Shown here: positions 30,168 through 38,143 of the stretch, one piece after another | How positions within the stretch are numbered: position 1 is the first letter of the stretch | Layout: each line of letters starts with the position of its first letter | Assembly: GCF_001513675.1 (NCBI RefSeq) | Contig: NZ_CP013859.1 | Span: 2,233,081-2,297,080, forward strand | Length of the DNA: 64,000 nt | Origin: Microbacterium sp. XT11 | Lineage (GTDB): Bacteria > Actinomycetota > Actinomycetes > Actinomycetales > Microbacteriaceae | Direction: 5' to 3' | Translations under genes and position numbers: made by a program | The notes under the pieces: model-generated | Seen by the model: the letters and a program-made list of their open reading frames with translations, nothing else | Told to the model about the DNA's origin: nothing | The model's database searches: none

Positions 30168-31925
30168 GTGGTCACTCGTCTTTCGAACTTCTTCCTCCGC
30201 ACGCTCCGCGAAGATCCGGCCGGCGCCGAAGTCGCCAGCCACAAGCTCCTGATCCGCGCCGGGTACATCCGACCGCAGGCTGCGGGCATCTTCGCGTGGT
30301 TGCCACTGGGGCTGCGCGTGAAGGCGAAGATCGAGAAGGTCATCCGCGAGGAGATGGCCGCGGCCGGCGCGCAGGAGGTGCACTTCCCGGCGCTGATGCC
30401 CCGCGAGGCCTATGAGGCGACGGGACGCTGGGAGGAGTACGGCGAGCTCCTGTTCCGCCTGCAGGATCGCAAGGGCGGCGACTACCTGCTCGCGCCGACC
30501 CATGAAGAGGCTTTCACTCTGCTCGTGAAGGACCTGTACTCGTCGTACAAGGACCTGCCCCTGACGATCTACCAGATCCAGGACAAGTACCGCGACGAAG
30601 CGCGGCCCCGTGCCGGCCTGCTGCGCGGCCGCGAGTTCACGATGAAGGACGCGTACTCCTTCGACGCGTCGGATGCCGGCCTCGAGGCCAGCTATCAGGC
30701 GCAGCGCGACGCCTACGAGCGCATCTTCCAGCGTTTGGGCCTCGAGTACGTCATCGTGCAGGCGGACGCCGGTGCCATGGGCGGCTCCCGCAGTGAGGAG
30801 TTCCTCCACCCGACCTCGGTGGGTGAGGACACGTTCGTGCGCTCGGCGGGCGGCTACGCCGCGAACGTGGAGGCCTTCACCACCGCGGTGCCCGCGCCGG
30901 TGCCGTTCGACGCCTCGGGCGCGCCGGTGATCTTCGACTCGCCGGGCACCCCGACCATCGAGACGCTCGTCGCCCACTGCAACGAGAACCTCGACGGCGA
31001 GTACACAGCCGCGGACACGCTCAAGAACGTCGTCCTCGCACTGACGCACCTCGACGGCACGCGCGAGCTCGTCGTCGTCGGCATCCCCGGAGATCGCGAG
31101 GTCGACGAGAAGCGCGCCGAGGTGGCCTTCGCCCCGGCCGAGGTCGAGACCGCGACCGCGGAGGACTTCGAGCGCCACCCGCTGCTCGTCAAGGGCTACA
31201 TCGGTCCCTGGTCGCCCACCGGCGCCGTCCTCGGCGAGGAGTCCGCGACCGGCATCCGCTACCTCGTCGACCCGCGTGTGAGCGAGGGGACGAGCTGGAT
31301 CACCGGTGCCAACGTGCACGAGAAGCACGCCCACTCGGTGGTGGCCGGCCGCGACTTCGAAGCCGACGGCATCGTGGAGATCGCCGAGGTGCGCGAAGGC
31401 GATCCCGCCCCCGACGGCTCCGGTCCGGTGGAGCTCGCCCGCGGAATGGAGATCGGCCACGTGTTCCAGCTCGGGCGCAAGTACGCCGAAGCCCTGGGGC
31501 TCAAGGTGCTCGACGAGAACGGCAAGCTCGTCACGGTGACCATGGGCTCGTACGGCATCGGTGTGACGCGCATCCTCGCGATCATCGCCGAGCTCAACAA
31601 CGACGACAAGGGTCTCGTGTGGCCGGCATCCGTCGCACCCTTCGACGTGCAGGTCGTCGCGGCCGGACGCGATCAGACGGCGTTCGACGTCGCGGAGGAC
31701 ATCTCCGCGCAGCTCGAGGCGGCCGGCCTGGACGTGCTCTACGACGACCGCCCGAAGGTGTCGCCCGGCGTGAAGTTCGGTGACGCCGAGCTCGTGGGCG
31801 TGCCGAAGATCGTCGTCGTCGGTCGCGGTGCCGCGGACGGCCAGGTGGAGCTGTGGGATCGTGCGACAGGGGACCGCGAGACCGTGTCGGCCGTCGAGGC
31901 CGTGGCGCGTCTGGCATCGCGCTGA
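30168..31925 (+). CDS. proS: Prolyl-tRNA synthetase
   Basis: ProRS charges tRNA-Pro. The 585-aa bacterial-type enzyme has the class II motif 2 region ([20 protein letters not shown]), the inserted YbaK-like editing domain (about 220-390), motif 3 [16 protein letters not shown] and the C-terminal anticodon-binding domain ([13 protein letters not shown]). Length equals the usual bacterial form. GTG 30168 lies 6 nt after TAGACT, consistent with a leaderless mRNA. Confidence 0.97.
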   Translation: MVTRLSNFFLRTLREDPAGAEVASHKLLIRAGYIRPQAAGIFAWLPLGLRVKAKIEKVIREEMAAAGAQEVHFPALMPREAYEATGRWEEYGELLFRLQDRKGGDYLLAPTHEEAFTLLVKDLYSSYKDLPLTIYQIQDKYRDEARPRAGLLRGREFTMKDAYSFDASDAGLEASYQAQRDAYERIFQRLGLEYVIVQADAGAMGGSRSEEFLHPTSVGEDTFVRSAGGYAANVEAFTTAVPAPVPFDASGAPVIFDSPGTPTIETLVAHCNENLDGEYTAADTLKNVVLALTHLDGTRELVVVGIPGDREVDEKRAEVAFAPAEVETATAEDFERHPLLVKGYIGPWSPTGAVLGEESATGIRYLVDPRVSEGTSWITGANVHEKHAHSVVAGRDFEADGIVEIAEVREGDPAPDGSGPVELARGMEIGHVFQLGRKYAEALGLKVLDENGKLVTVTMGSYGIGVTRILAIIAELNNDDKGLVWPASVAPFDVQVVAAGRDQTAFDVAEDISAQLEAAGLDVLYDDRPKVSPGVKFGDAELVGVPKIVVVGRGAADGQVELWDRATGDRETVSAVEAVARLASR

Positions 31926-32031
31926 CCGGGGCACCGGTGGTCCTCGGCCCGGCGGCGACGTGGCAGGTCTCATCCTGCGCCGCCCGCGTTGCGCCGCCGT
32001 CGTCCGTGCAGCGGCATGACACGCTGGACCC

Positions 32032-33066
32032 ATGACCGACGAACCTCTGCCGCAGGCGCTGAGCGCCGAGATCAACGCGGTGCTCGACGACGCCGGAGTG
32101 CACTCAGACCGACGTCTCGTGATGCGCATGCTGCGCACTGCGATCCTGCTGGGCGAAGACGGCACCGACCGCCTCGACCTCAAGATCGCCTCGGCGGCGC
32201 TCGCGGAGATGCGAGACGCCTTCCGGCTGTTCGCGCCGTACGAGGGGGTACCCAAGGTCACCGTCTTCGGGTCGGCTCGCACGCGCCAGGACGATCCGCT
32301 GTACCGCCAGGCCCGGGACGTCGCCGCGGCACTCGCAGCCGACGGCTGGATGGTCGTCACGGGCGCCGGCCCCGGCATCATGCAGGCCGCGGCCGAAGGA
32401 GCAGGTCCCGCGCTCTCACTCGGCGTCTCGATCCGCCTGCCTTTCGAAGAGCGGGCGAACGCCGTCGTCGAGGGATCGGATCACGTCGTCGCGATGAAGT
32501 ACTTCTTCACGCGCAAGCTGATGCTGATGAAGGAGTCCCGTGGCTTCATCTGCCTCCCCGGCGGCTTCGGCACCCTCGACGAGATGTTCGAGCTGCTCAC
32601 CCTGCAGCAGACGGGCAAGGCCGAGCCCATGCCCATCGTGCTGCTCGACGAGAACGGCGGACGGTTCTGGAACGGGCTCAAGCGCTTCATCGACGAGGAT
32701 CTCGCGCCGACAGGCGTCATCTCGGAGGGGGACTTCGACCGCGTCATCATCACGGACTCGGTGGAAGAGGCGACCGCCCGGATCACCGGCTTCTGGAAGA
32801 ACTACGATTCGCTGCGCTGGGTCGGCGGCACCCTCGTGCTGCGCCTGCGGGCCGAGCCGACGGATGCCGAGATCGACCGGTTGAACGACGAGTTCGCCTG
32901 GATGCTCGCGTCGGGTCGGATCGAACGCACCGAGCCGCGCAGCGTCGAGGTCGCCGATGACGACATGCTGCATCTGCCTCGTCTTGCGCTTCATCTCGAC
33001 CAGCGGACGGTCGGAGGCCTCTTCCGTCTGATCGACGCGGTCAACGCTCTGCCGTCCGCCGGCTGA
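32032..33066 (+). CDS. LOG-family protein (TIGR00730-type Rossmann fold)
   Basis: The 344-aa protein has the lysine-decarboxylase-like/LOG fold with VTVFGSARTRQDDP, VVTGAGPGIMQAAAEGA and the signature PGGFGTLDEMFE (PGGxGTxxE). LOG enzymes split cytokinin or other nucleoside monophosphates into base and ribose 5-phosphate. The protein is longer than plant-type LOG (about 200 aa) because of N- and C-terminal extensions. CACGCTGG precedes ATG 32032, similar to the leaderless boxes of neighbours but weaker. Confidence 0.85.
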   Translation: MTDEPLPQALSAEINAVLDDAGVHSDRRLVMRMLRTAILLGEDGTDRLDLKIASAALAEMRDAFRLFAPYEGVPKVTVFGSARTRQDDPLYRQARDVAAALAADGWMVVTGAGPGIMQAAAEGAGPALSLGVSIRLPFEERANAVVEGSDHVVAMKYFFTRKLMLMKESRGFICLPGGFGTLDEMFELLTLQQTGKAEPMPIVLLDENGGRFWNGLKRFIDEDLAPTGVISEGDFDRVIITDSVEEATARITGFWKNYDSLRWVGGTLVLRLRAEPTDAEIDRLNDEFAWMLASGRIERTEPRSVEVADDDMLHLPRLALHLDQRTVGGLFRLIDAVNALPSAG

Positions 33067-33093
33067 CCGCCTAGGCCCGTACGCAGGCGTCGA

Positions 33094-33126
33094 GTTCAGG
33101 TCGCGTTCGCTCCGAGGTCATCTGAC
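33094..33126 (+). promoter_or_regulatory. PHO-box-like triple direct repeat upstream of phoX
   Basis: Three heptamers at exact 11-bp steps: GTTCAGG (33094), GTTCGCT (33105) and GGTCATC (33116), each followed by 4 nt. This matches the layout of actinobacterial PhoP boxes (GTTCACC-like, 11-bp period). The site ends about 43 nt before the start codon, and a 7-bp inverted repeat GGATGCT/AGCATCC (33131-33152) lies between. Confidence 0.5.
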
Positions 33127-33168
33127 GCGAGGATGCTTGCTCGGCAGCATCCCGACGAGGAGGATCCG

Positions 33169-35220
33169 ATGACGCTGGCTGACAACACCCGACGACTGCT
33201 TCCGATGGCCGATCACGTCAGGGGCAAGCGCTCGGCCGTGACGTGCGAGCTCAAGTGCGCGAACGCGTGCCTCGGCCCCGAGTGCAACACGTCCACGAAC
33301 GAGGACTTCCGCTCGATCGCCGACGCGGTGTTCTCCCGCCGTGCCTTCTTCGGCCTCAGTGCGGCTGCTGCGGTCGCGGTCGCGGTCGGCGCCGGCCGCC
33401 CGGCGCCCGTCTCCGCGCCGGGCGCCTCCGGCGTCGGCGGTCTCGGCGCTTCCTCCGGCAAGCCCGGTCGAGCCGGCCTCTCGTTCCGGCCGATCGCGCC
33501 GGTCCCCGCAGAGGTCGACGCCTTCACCGTGCCCGACGGCTTCACGTGGAAGCCGATCATCCGCTGGGGCGACCCGCTCTTCTCCCGCACACCCGCGTTC
33601 GACCTCGCGCGGCAGACCCCTGAGGCTCAGGCCGAGCAGTTCGGCTACAACAGCGACTACCTCGACATCGTCGCCGATCCGTCCGGCAAGACCGGCGTGC
33701 TCGTCAACAACCACGAGTACGTCAATCCAGGGCTCATGTTCCCGACGACGACGGATGCCGCCGAGCTGCGCCGCGGCGACATCTACAAGGCCGCGCAGGG
33801 CATGTCGGTCGTGGAGATCGCGCGTCGCAAGGTCGGCGAGCCGTGGTCGTACGTCGTGGACGGCCGCCGCAACCGCCGGATCACGGTCGAGACGGTGGTC
33901 GAGCTGACCGGTCCCGCCGCGGGCTCCGACCTCGTCACGACGGCCGCCGACCCGGAGGGACGCTGGGTACGCGGCACGCTCGGCAACTGCGCAGGCGGAA
34001 CGACGCCGTGGGGCACCATCCTCTCCGGCGAGGAGAACTTCAACGGATACTTCGCCTGGGCGGCCGACACCCCCGAGCAGAAGCGCTACTCGGGATCCAG
34101 CACGACGTCGACCTCCACCGGCTGGGAGACCTACGACCCGCGCTTCGACGCGCACGACCCCGACTTCGTCAACGAGCCGAACCGCTTCGGCTACATCGTC
34201 GAGATCGACCCGCAGGACCCGACGTCAACGCCCAGGAAGCACACGGCGATGGGGCGCTTCAAGCACGAGGGCGCGAACGTGCACGTCGCAGAGGACGGCC
34301 GCGTCGTGGCATACATGGGCGACGACGAGCGCAACGACTACCTGTACAAGTTCGTCTCGAAGAACCGCATCTCGGGCTCCCGGAAGAAGAACCTCGACCT
34401 GCTCAGCGAGGGCGACCTCTACGTCGCGAAGTTCAGCGGCAACTCTCCGGCCGCCGATATCACCGGCACCGGTGCGCCGCCCTCCGACGGTGCGTTCGAC
34501 GGCACGGGCACGTGGATCCCGCTCACGCAGAACGGCGAGGGCGTCGTCCCCGGCTTCACCACCGAGCAGGTGCTCGTATACACCCGACTCGCCGCCGATG
34601 CGGTCGGTGCCACGAAGATGGACCGTCCCGAAGATGTGCAGCCGAACCCCCGCACGGGCAAGGTGTACGTCGCGCTGACCAACAACAGCAACCGCGCCGT
34701 CGTCGACGAGGCGAACCCCGTCAGCGGCAACCGCTACGGCCACGTGATCGAGCTCACCGAGACGTCGGGGCAGGCGGGGAGGACGTTCGGGTGGAGCATC
34801 CTCCTCCTCTGCGGCGATCCGAGCACGTTCACGAACGCGTACTTCGCGGGATTCCCGAAGGAGCTCGTCTCGCCGATCTCGTGCCCTGACAACCTCGCCT
34901 TCGATTCGGAAGGCGACCTCTGGATCTCGACGGATGGGGCTCCGAGCACGATCGGCCTGAACGACGGCCTGTTCAAGGTGCCGCTCACCGGCTCCGAGCG
35001 CGGCCACGTGCAGCAGTTCCTTGCCGTCCCACGGGACGCCGAGACGTGCGGTCCGGTGATCCATGACGCGGAGGGGCTGGTCTTCGTCGCCGTGCAGCAT
35101 CCGGGCGAGGACGGCAGCTTCGAGGCGCCGCGTTCGCTGGTCCCCGACTACGGCTCGGCCGCGCCCGGAGACGTGTCGAACGCGCCGCGACCCGCGGTCG
35201 TGCAGGTCTACCGGGCCTGA
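33169..35220 (+). CDS. phoX: PhoX-family alkaline phosphatase (DUF839), Tat-exported
   Basis: The 683-aa protein belongs to the PhoX/DUF839 family, Ca/Fe-dependent phosphatases that release phosphate from organic esters outside the cell. A Tat motif SRRAFFGLSAAAA sits unusually far in (about residue 56) after a Cys-rich leader (CELKCANACLGPEC). Family stretches include NNHEYVNPGLMFP, NCAGGTTPWGTILSGEENFNGYF, MGRFKHEGANVH, MDRPEDVQPNPRTGKVYVALTNN and DNLAFDSEGDLWISTDG. GAGGAGGA precedes ATG 33169. The PHO-like repeats upstream suggest induction by phosphate starvation. Confidence 0.9.
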   Translation: MTLADNTRRLLPMADHVRGKRSAVTCELKCANACLGPECNTSTNEDFRSIADAVFSRRAFFGLSAAAAVAVAVGAGRPAPVSAPGASGVGGLGASSGKPGRAGLSFRPIAPVPAEVDAFTVPDGFTWKPIIRWGDPLFSRTPAFDLARQTPEAQAEQFGYNSDYLDIVADPSGKTGVLVNNHEYVNPGLMFPTTTDAAELRRGDIYKAAQGMSVVEIARRKVGEPWSYVVDGRRNRRITVETVVELTGPAAGSDLVTTAADPEGRWVRGTLGNCAGGTTPWGTILSGEENFNGYFAWAADTPEQKRYSGSSTTSTSTGWETYDPRFDAHDPDFVNEPNRFGYIVEIDPQDPTSTPRKHTAMGRFKHEGANVHVAEDGRVVAYMGDDERNDYLYKFVSKNRISGSRKKNLDLLSEGDLYVAKFSGNSPAADITGTGAPPSDGAFDGTGTWIPLTQNGEGVVPGFTTEQVLVYTRLAADAVGATKMDRPEDVQPNPRTGKVYVALTNNSNRAVVDEANPVSGNRYGHVIELTETSGQAGRTFGWSILLLCGDPSTFTNAYFAGFPKELVSPISCPDNLAFDSEGDLWISTDGAPSTIGLNDGLFKVPLTGSERGHVQQFLAVPRDAETCGPVIHDAEGLVFVAVQHPGEDGSFEAPRSLVPDYGSAAPGDVSNAPRPAVVQVYRA

Positions 35221-35237
35221 CGTGCGCCGGCGGGCGT

Positions 35238-36596
35238 TCAGGAGCCCTGGATGCCCGCTTCGCGGGTGAGGATCGCGCGGGCGAAGGCAGCCAGGTCGGG
35301 CGAGCGGCCGAGGATGCGCTCCGCGGCTCGGTGACCCGAGAGGTACGCCCCGCCGACCGTGGCCGGCTCGGCGCCCCACGTCGCCTCCCCGGCGAAGTGC
35401 AGCACGCCGTCGACCGGGCCGGCGAGGGCGTCGTGGTCGCGATGTGAGGCTCCGACGGCGACGTGCGAGTACGAGCCGCGGGAGAACGGGTCGTCGCCCC
35501 ACCGCGTGACCCGATGCGCCACGGGGTCGCCGACCGCAGGGCCATACAGCTGCCGCAGCGCGCGCAGTGCGCTCGCGACGACGGCTTCGTCGCTCTGCGC
35601 CTGCATCCGGATGCCGAAGGGCCCGGCAGCGAAGGTCAACAGCATCGGCCTGCCACTGATCGCCGAAACGTCGTACCAGGAGTGCCAGTCGGCGCCGGCC
35701 TCGCCGAGGGCCCGCAGCACGTAGCTCCTCTCGCCCCAGAACCGCTCGGGGAACTCGAGGTACACCTTGTTGAACACGCCCATGCCGAGTCTCGCGATCG
35801 GTTCGGACACCTCGGCCGGCAGCGCGGGTTCGAACCTGACGTCCCCGGCCTTCAGCACTCCGAGCGGAACGGTGACGACCGCGCGGGCGGCGCGGAACAC
35901 TCCGCGATCGGTGGTGGCGGCGACTGCGCCCGGAGAACGCGAGATCATCGTGACGGGGTGCTCGAGCCGGATGTCGAGACCGGCGGCGATGCGGTGGGGC
36001 AGCTCGTCGTATCCGCGCGGGAAGATCACCTCGTCGCCGTCGATCGCATCCTCGTCGAGCCCGTGGGCGTCGAGGTCGCCGATCCATGCGCCGCACTGCT
36101 CCTCGACGCGGTGGCGGAAGTACTCCCTGACCTCGTCGATCCGCTCCGGTGCCAGGCCGGAGCGGTCGAGGGCACGCTCCGTGACGTCGAGATAGGTGTC
36201 GCCGGGGGAGGAGCGTGCGATCTCGTCGAGGAGCAGCCGATCGACATGCTCCACATCGGCGGTCCACTGCGCGCTCGCGGCGTCGTCCATCGGTGAGCCG
36301 TCGCCTGCGAAGTGCTCCATGGGTCGCCCGCCGGCCTGGAAGCTGCCGACGGTGAACTCGCGCGTCGGGATGCCGAGCGTCCGCACCAGCTCGAACAGCG
36401 CGGACCCCTCGATGCCGTGGATCCACGACGCTCCGAGATCGACGGGGAAGCCCGCGGAGCGGTCGGTGTGCATGCGCCCGCCGACCCGGTCGCGCGCTTC
36501 CAGGACGAGCACCCGCTGCCCTGCATCCGCCAGCATCCGGGCGCAGCTGACCCCGGCGATGCCCGCCCCGATGACGATGGTGTCGTATCCGGTCAC
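35238..36596 (-). CDS. FAD-dependent amine oxidase (flavin monoamine oxidase family)
   Basis: The 452-aa protein oxidises amines with FAD. It has the N-terminal dinucleotide motif VIGAGIAGVSCARMLADAG and VLEARDRVGGRMHTD, the DLGASWIHG segment and the C-terminal FAD motif FAGEATWGAEPATVGGAYLSG. The substrate (mono- or polyamine) cannot be told. GTG 36596 follows GGAGG by 6 nt, and a minus-strand TAGCCT lies further upstream (plus 36661-36666). The gene occupies the place where rimP precedes nusA in many actinobacteria. Confidence 0.88.
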   Translation of the reverse strand: MTGYDTIVIGAGIAGVSCARMLADAGQRVLVLEARDRVGGRMHTDRSAGFPVDLGASWIHGIEGSALFELVRTLGIPTREFTVGSFQAGGRPMEHFAGDGSPMDDAASAQWTADVEHVDRLLLDEIARSSPGDTYLDVTERALDRSGLAPERIDEVREYFRHRVEEQCGAWIGDLDAHGLDEDAIDGDEVIFPRGYDELPHRIAAGLDIRLEHPVTMISRSPGAVAATTDRGVFRAARAVVTVPLGVLKAGDVRFEPALPAEVSEPIARLGMGVFNKVYLEFPERFWGERSYVLRALGEAGADWHSWYDVSAISGRPMLLTFAAGPFGIRMQAQSDEAVVASALRALRQLYGPAVGDPVAHRVTRWGDDPFSRGSYSHVAVGASHRDHDALAGPVDGVLHFAGEATWGAEPATVGGAYLSGHRAAERILGRSPDLAAFARAILTREAGIQGS

Positions 36597-36670
36597 CCGT
36601 TGCCTCCGTGCTCGTGGTGGTCTCGCGTGCCCCGTTCGGCCCGAGGGCGCGGTCCCGCTCAGGCTAGCGT

Positions 36671-36692
36671 GCAGCCGGAGGACTCCGGCTGC
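36671..36692. repeat. 10-bp perfect inverted repeat between amine oxidase and nusA
   Basis: GCAGCCGGAG (36671-36680) and CTCCGGCTGC (36683-36692) with a 2-nt centre. It lies between two divergent promoters, so it could be an operator or insulating hairpin. It has no T-tract. Confidence 0.5.
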
Positions 36693-36720
36693 AACATCCG
36701 GTTTCCGGTATCCTGGACGG

Positions 36721-36753
36721 ATGCCCGCGCCGGTACTGCGCGGCGAGAGCTGA
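36721..36753 (+). CDS. Possible leaderless 10-residue uORF ahead of nusA
   Basis: TATCCT (36709-36714) is followed by exactly 6 nt and an ATG opening the frame MPAPVLRGES, closed by TGA 15 nt before the nusA ATG. The box-to-start spacing equals that of many genes in this window, so the first codon could be the transcript 5' end. Translation could couple to nusA. No conservation evidence is available, and it may be chance. Confidence 0.35.
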   Translation: MPAPVLRGES

Positions 36754-36767
36754 ATAGGGAGGCCGTC

Positions 36768-37751
36768 ATGGAGATCGAACTGAGTCTGCTGCGTGGGATC
36801 GAGAAGGAGAAGGCGATCCCCTTCGACGAACTCGTCGCCATCATCGAGCAGGCCATCCTGACCGCGTACTCCAAGCACGTGTCCGCCGACGGCTCGACCC
36901 CGGAGGGCGTGCGCGTCGACCTCGACCGCAGGACGGGCCACGTCGCCGTGCTGCGCGCCGTCACCGACGACGAGGGCGCCGTCATCGGCGAGGAGGACGC
37001 CACGCCCGACGACTTCGGGCGCATCGCCGCCTTCGCCGCCAAGCAGGTCATCAGCCAGCGCCTGCGGGACATCGCCGACGACGCGGTGCTCGGTGAGTTC
37101 CGTGGCAAGGAGGGCGACATCGTCGCCGGGGTGATCCAGCAGGGGCCGAACCCCCGCATGATCCATGTCGACCTCGGTTCCGTCGAGGCCATCCTGCCGC
37201 CGGAGGAGCAGGTCCCCGGCGAGGAGTACACCCACGGCTCCCGCCTGCGCGTCTACGTCACGAGCGTGGCCAAGGGTCTCAAGGGCCCGCAGATCACCGT
37301 GTCCCGCACGCATCCTGGTCTCGTTCGGAAGCTCTTCGCGCTCGAGGTTCCCGAGATCGCCGCCGGACTCGTCGAGATCGTGTCACTCGCGCGCGAGGCC
37401 GGTCATCGCACGAAGATCGCCGTCAAGGCCAACGACCCGTCGATCAACGCCAAGGGCGCCTGTATCGGAGAGCTCGGCCGCCGTGTGCGTGCGGTCACGG
37501 AGGAGCTCGCCGGCGAGAAGATCGACATCGTCGACTACGACCCGGAGCTCGCGGCGTTCGTCGCCAACGCGCTGTCTCCGGCGAAGGTGACCAGCTCGTT
37601 CATCCTCGACGCGAGCACGAAGGCCGTCCGCGCGCTCGTGCCCGACTACCAGCTCTCCCTGGCCATCGGCAAGGAGGGGCAGAACGCCCGACTCGCGGCG
37701 AAGCTCACCGGCGCGAAGATCGACATCCAGCCGGACAGCGTCCTCGACTGA
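36768..37751 (+). CDS. nusA: Transcription termination/antitermination factor NusA
   Basis: NusA binds RNA polymerase and controls pausing, termination and antitermination. The 327-aa protein has the N-terminal polymerase-binding domain (about 1-105), S1 (EFRGKEGDIVAGVIQQGPN), KH1 (ITVSRTHPGLVRKLFALEVPEI) and KH2 (SLAIGKEGQNARLAAKLTG ending near 322). It is short because it lacks the C-terminal acidic repeats, as usual in actinobacteria. AGGGAGG precedes ATG 36768. It heads nusA-ylxR-infB-rbfA. Confidence 0.95.
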   Translation: MEIELSLLRGIEKEKAIPFDELVAIIEQAILTAYSKHVSADGSTPEGVRVDLDRRTGHVAVLRAVTDDEGAVIGEEDATPDDFGRIAAFAAKQVISQRLRDIADDAVLGEFRGKEGDIVAGVIQQGPNPRMIHVDLGSVEAILPPEEQVPGEEYTHGSRLRVYVTSVAKGLKGPQITVSRTHPGLVRKLFALEVPEIAAGLVEIVSLAREAGHRTKIAVKANDPSINAKGACIGELGRRVRAVTEELAGEKIDIVDYDPELAAFVANALSPAKVTSSFILDASTKAVRALVPDYQLSLAIGKEGQNARLAAKLTGAKIDIQPDSVLD

Positions 37752-37811
37752 GCGGCGTCCGCCACGACGACTCGCCGGGTGGGCGCGAGTCGGATGAATC
37801 GCAGGTGTAAG

Positions 37812-38084
37812 ATGGAACCCGTACGAACGTGCGTCGGCTGTCGCACGCGTGCTCCTCGCTCCGCCCTCCTCAGGGTGGTGTCCCAGAACGGAATCCTCAT
37901 CATCGATGAGCACGCCGTGCTGCCGGGGAGAGGCGCGTGGATGCATCCGACTCGGGAATGCATGGAGGCCGCTGTGCGGCGTCGTGCTTTCGTGCGAGCA
38001 CTCCGTGTGTCCGGGGATCTGGACATGCAGACCATCGAGAAACGGCTGAACGGCTATGGAAACAAAGTGAACGGCTCGAAATGA
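37812..38084 (+). CDS. ylxR: YlxR-family (RNase P modulator/RNA-binding) protein
   Basis: The 90-aa protein has the YlxR signature PVRTCVGCRTRAPRSALLR with the CxxC-like pair, GRGAWMHPTRECMEAAVRRRAF and a basic surface. In Bacillus subtilis and related bacteria YlxR (RnpM) binds RNA and affects RNase P activity. ATG 37812 gives the family start MEPVRTCVGC. It lies between nusA and infB, its invariable position. Confidence 0.92.
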   Translation: MEPVRTCVGCRTRAPRSALLRVVSQNGILIIDEHAVLPGRGAWMHPTRECMEAAVRRRAFVRALRVSGDLDMQTIEKRLNGYGNKVNGSK

Positions 38085-38102
38085 GACCCGTCCGCGACTA
38101 AT

Positions 38103-38140
38103 GGTCTGCCCTGTCTGGGCAGACCGACCCAGACAGGAGA
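38103..38140 (+). promoter_or_regulatory. Two mutually exclusive hairpins over the infB ribosome-binding site
   Basis: Hairpin A pairs GGTCTGCCC (38103-38111) with GGGCAGACC (38117-38125), perfect with a 5-nt loop. Hairpin B pairs CCTGTCTGGG (38110-38119) with CCCAGACAGG (38128-38137), perfect with an 8-nt loop. They share bases 38110-38119, so only one can form. B covers the AGG of the SD AGGAGA (38135-38140) before GTG 38144, while A leaves it free. This is the layout of a translational switch. Confidence 0.7.
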
Positions 38141-38143
38141 ATT

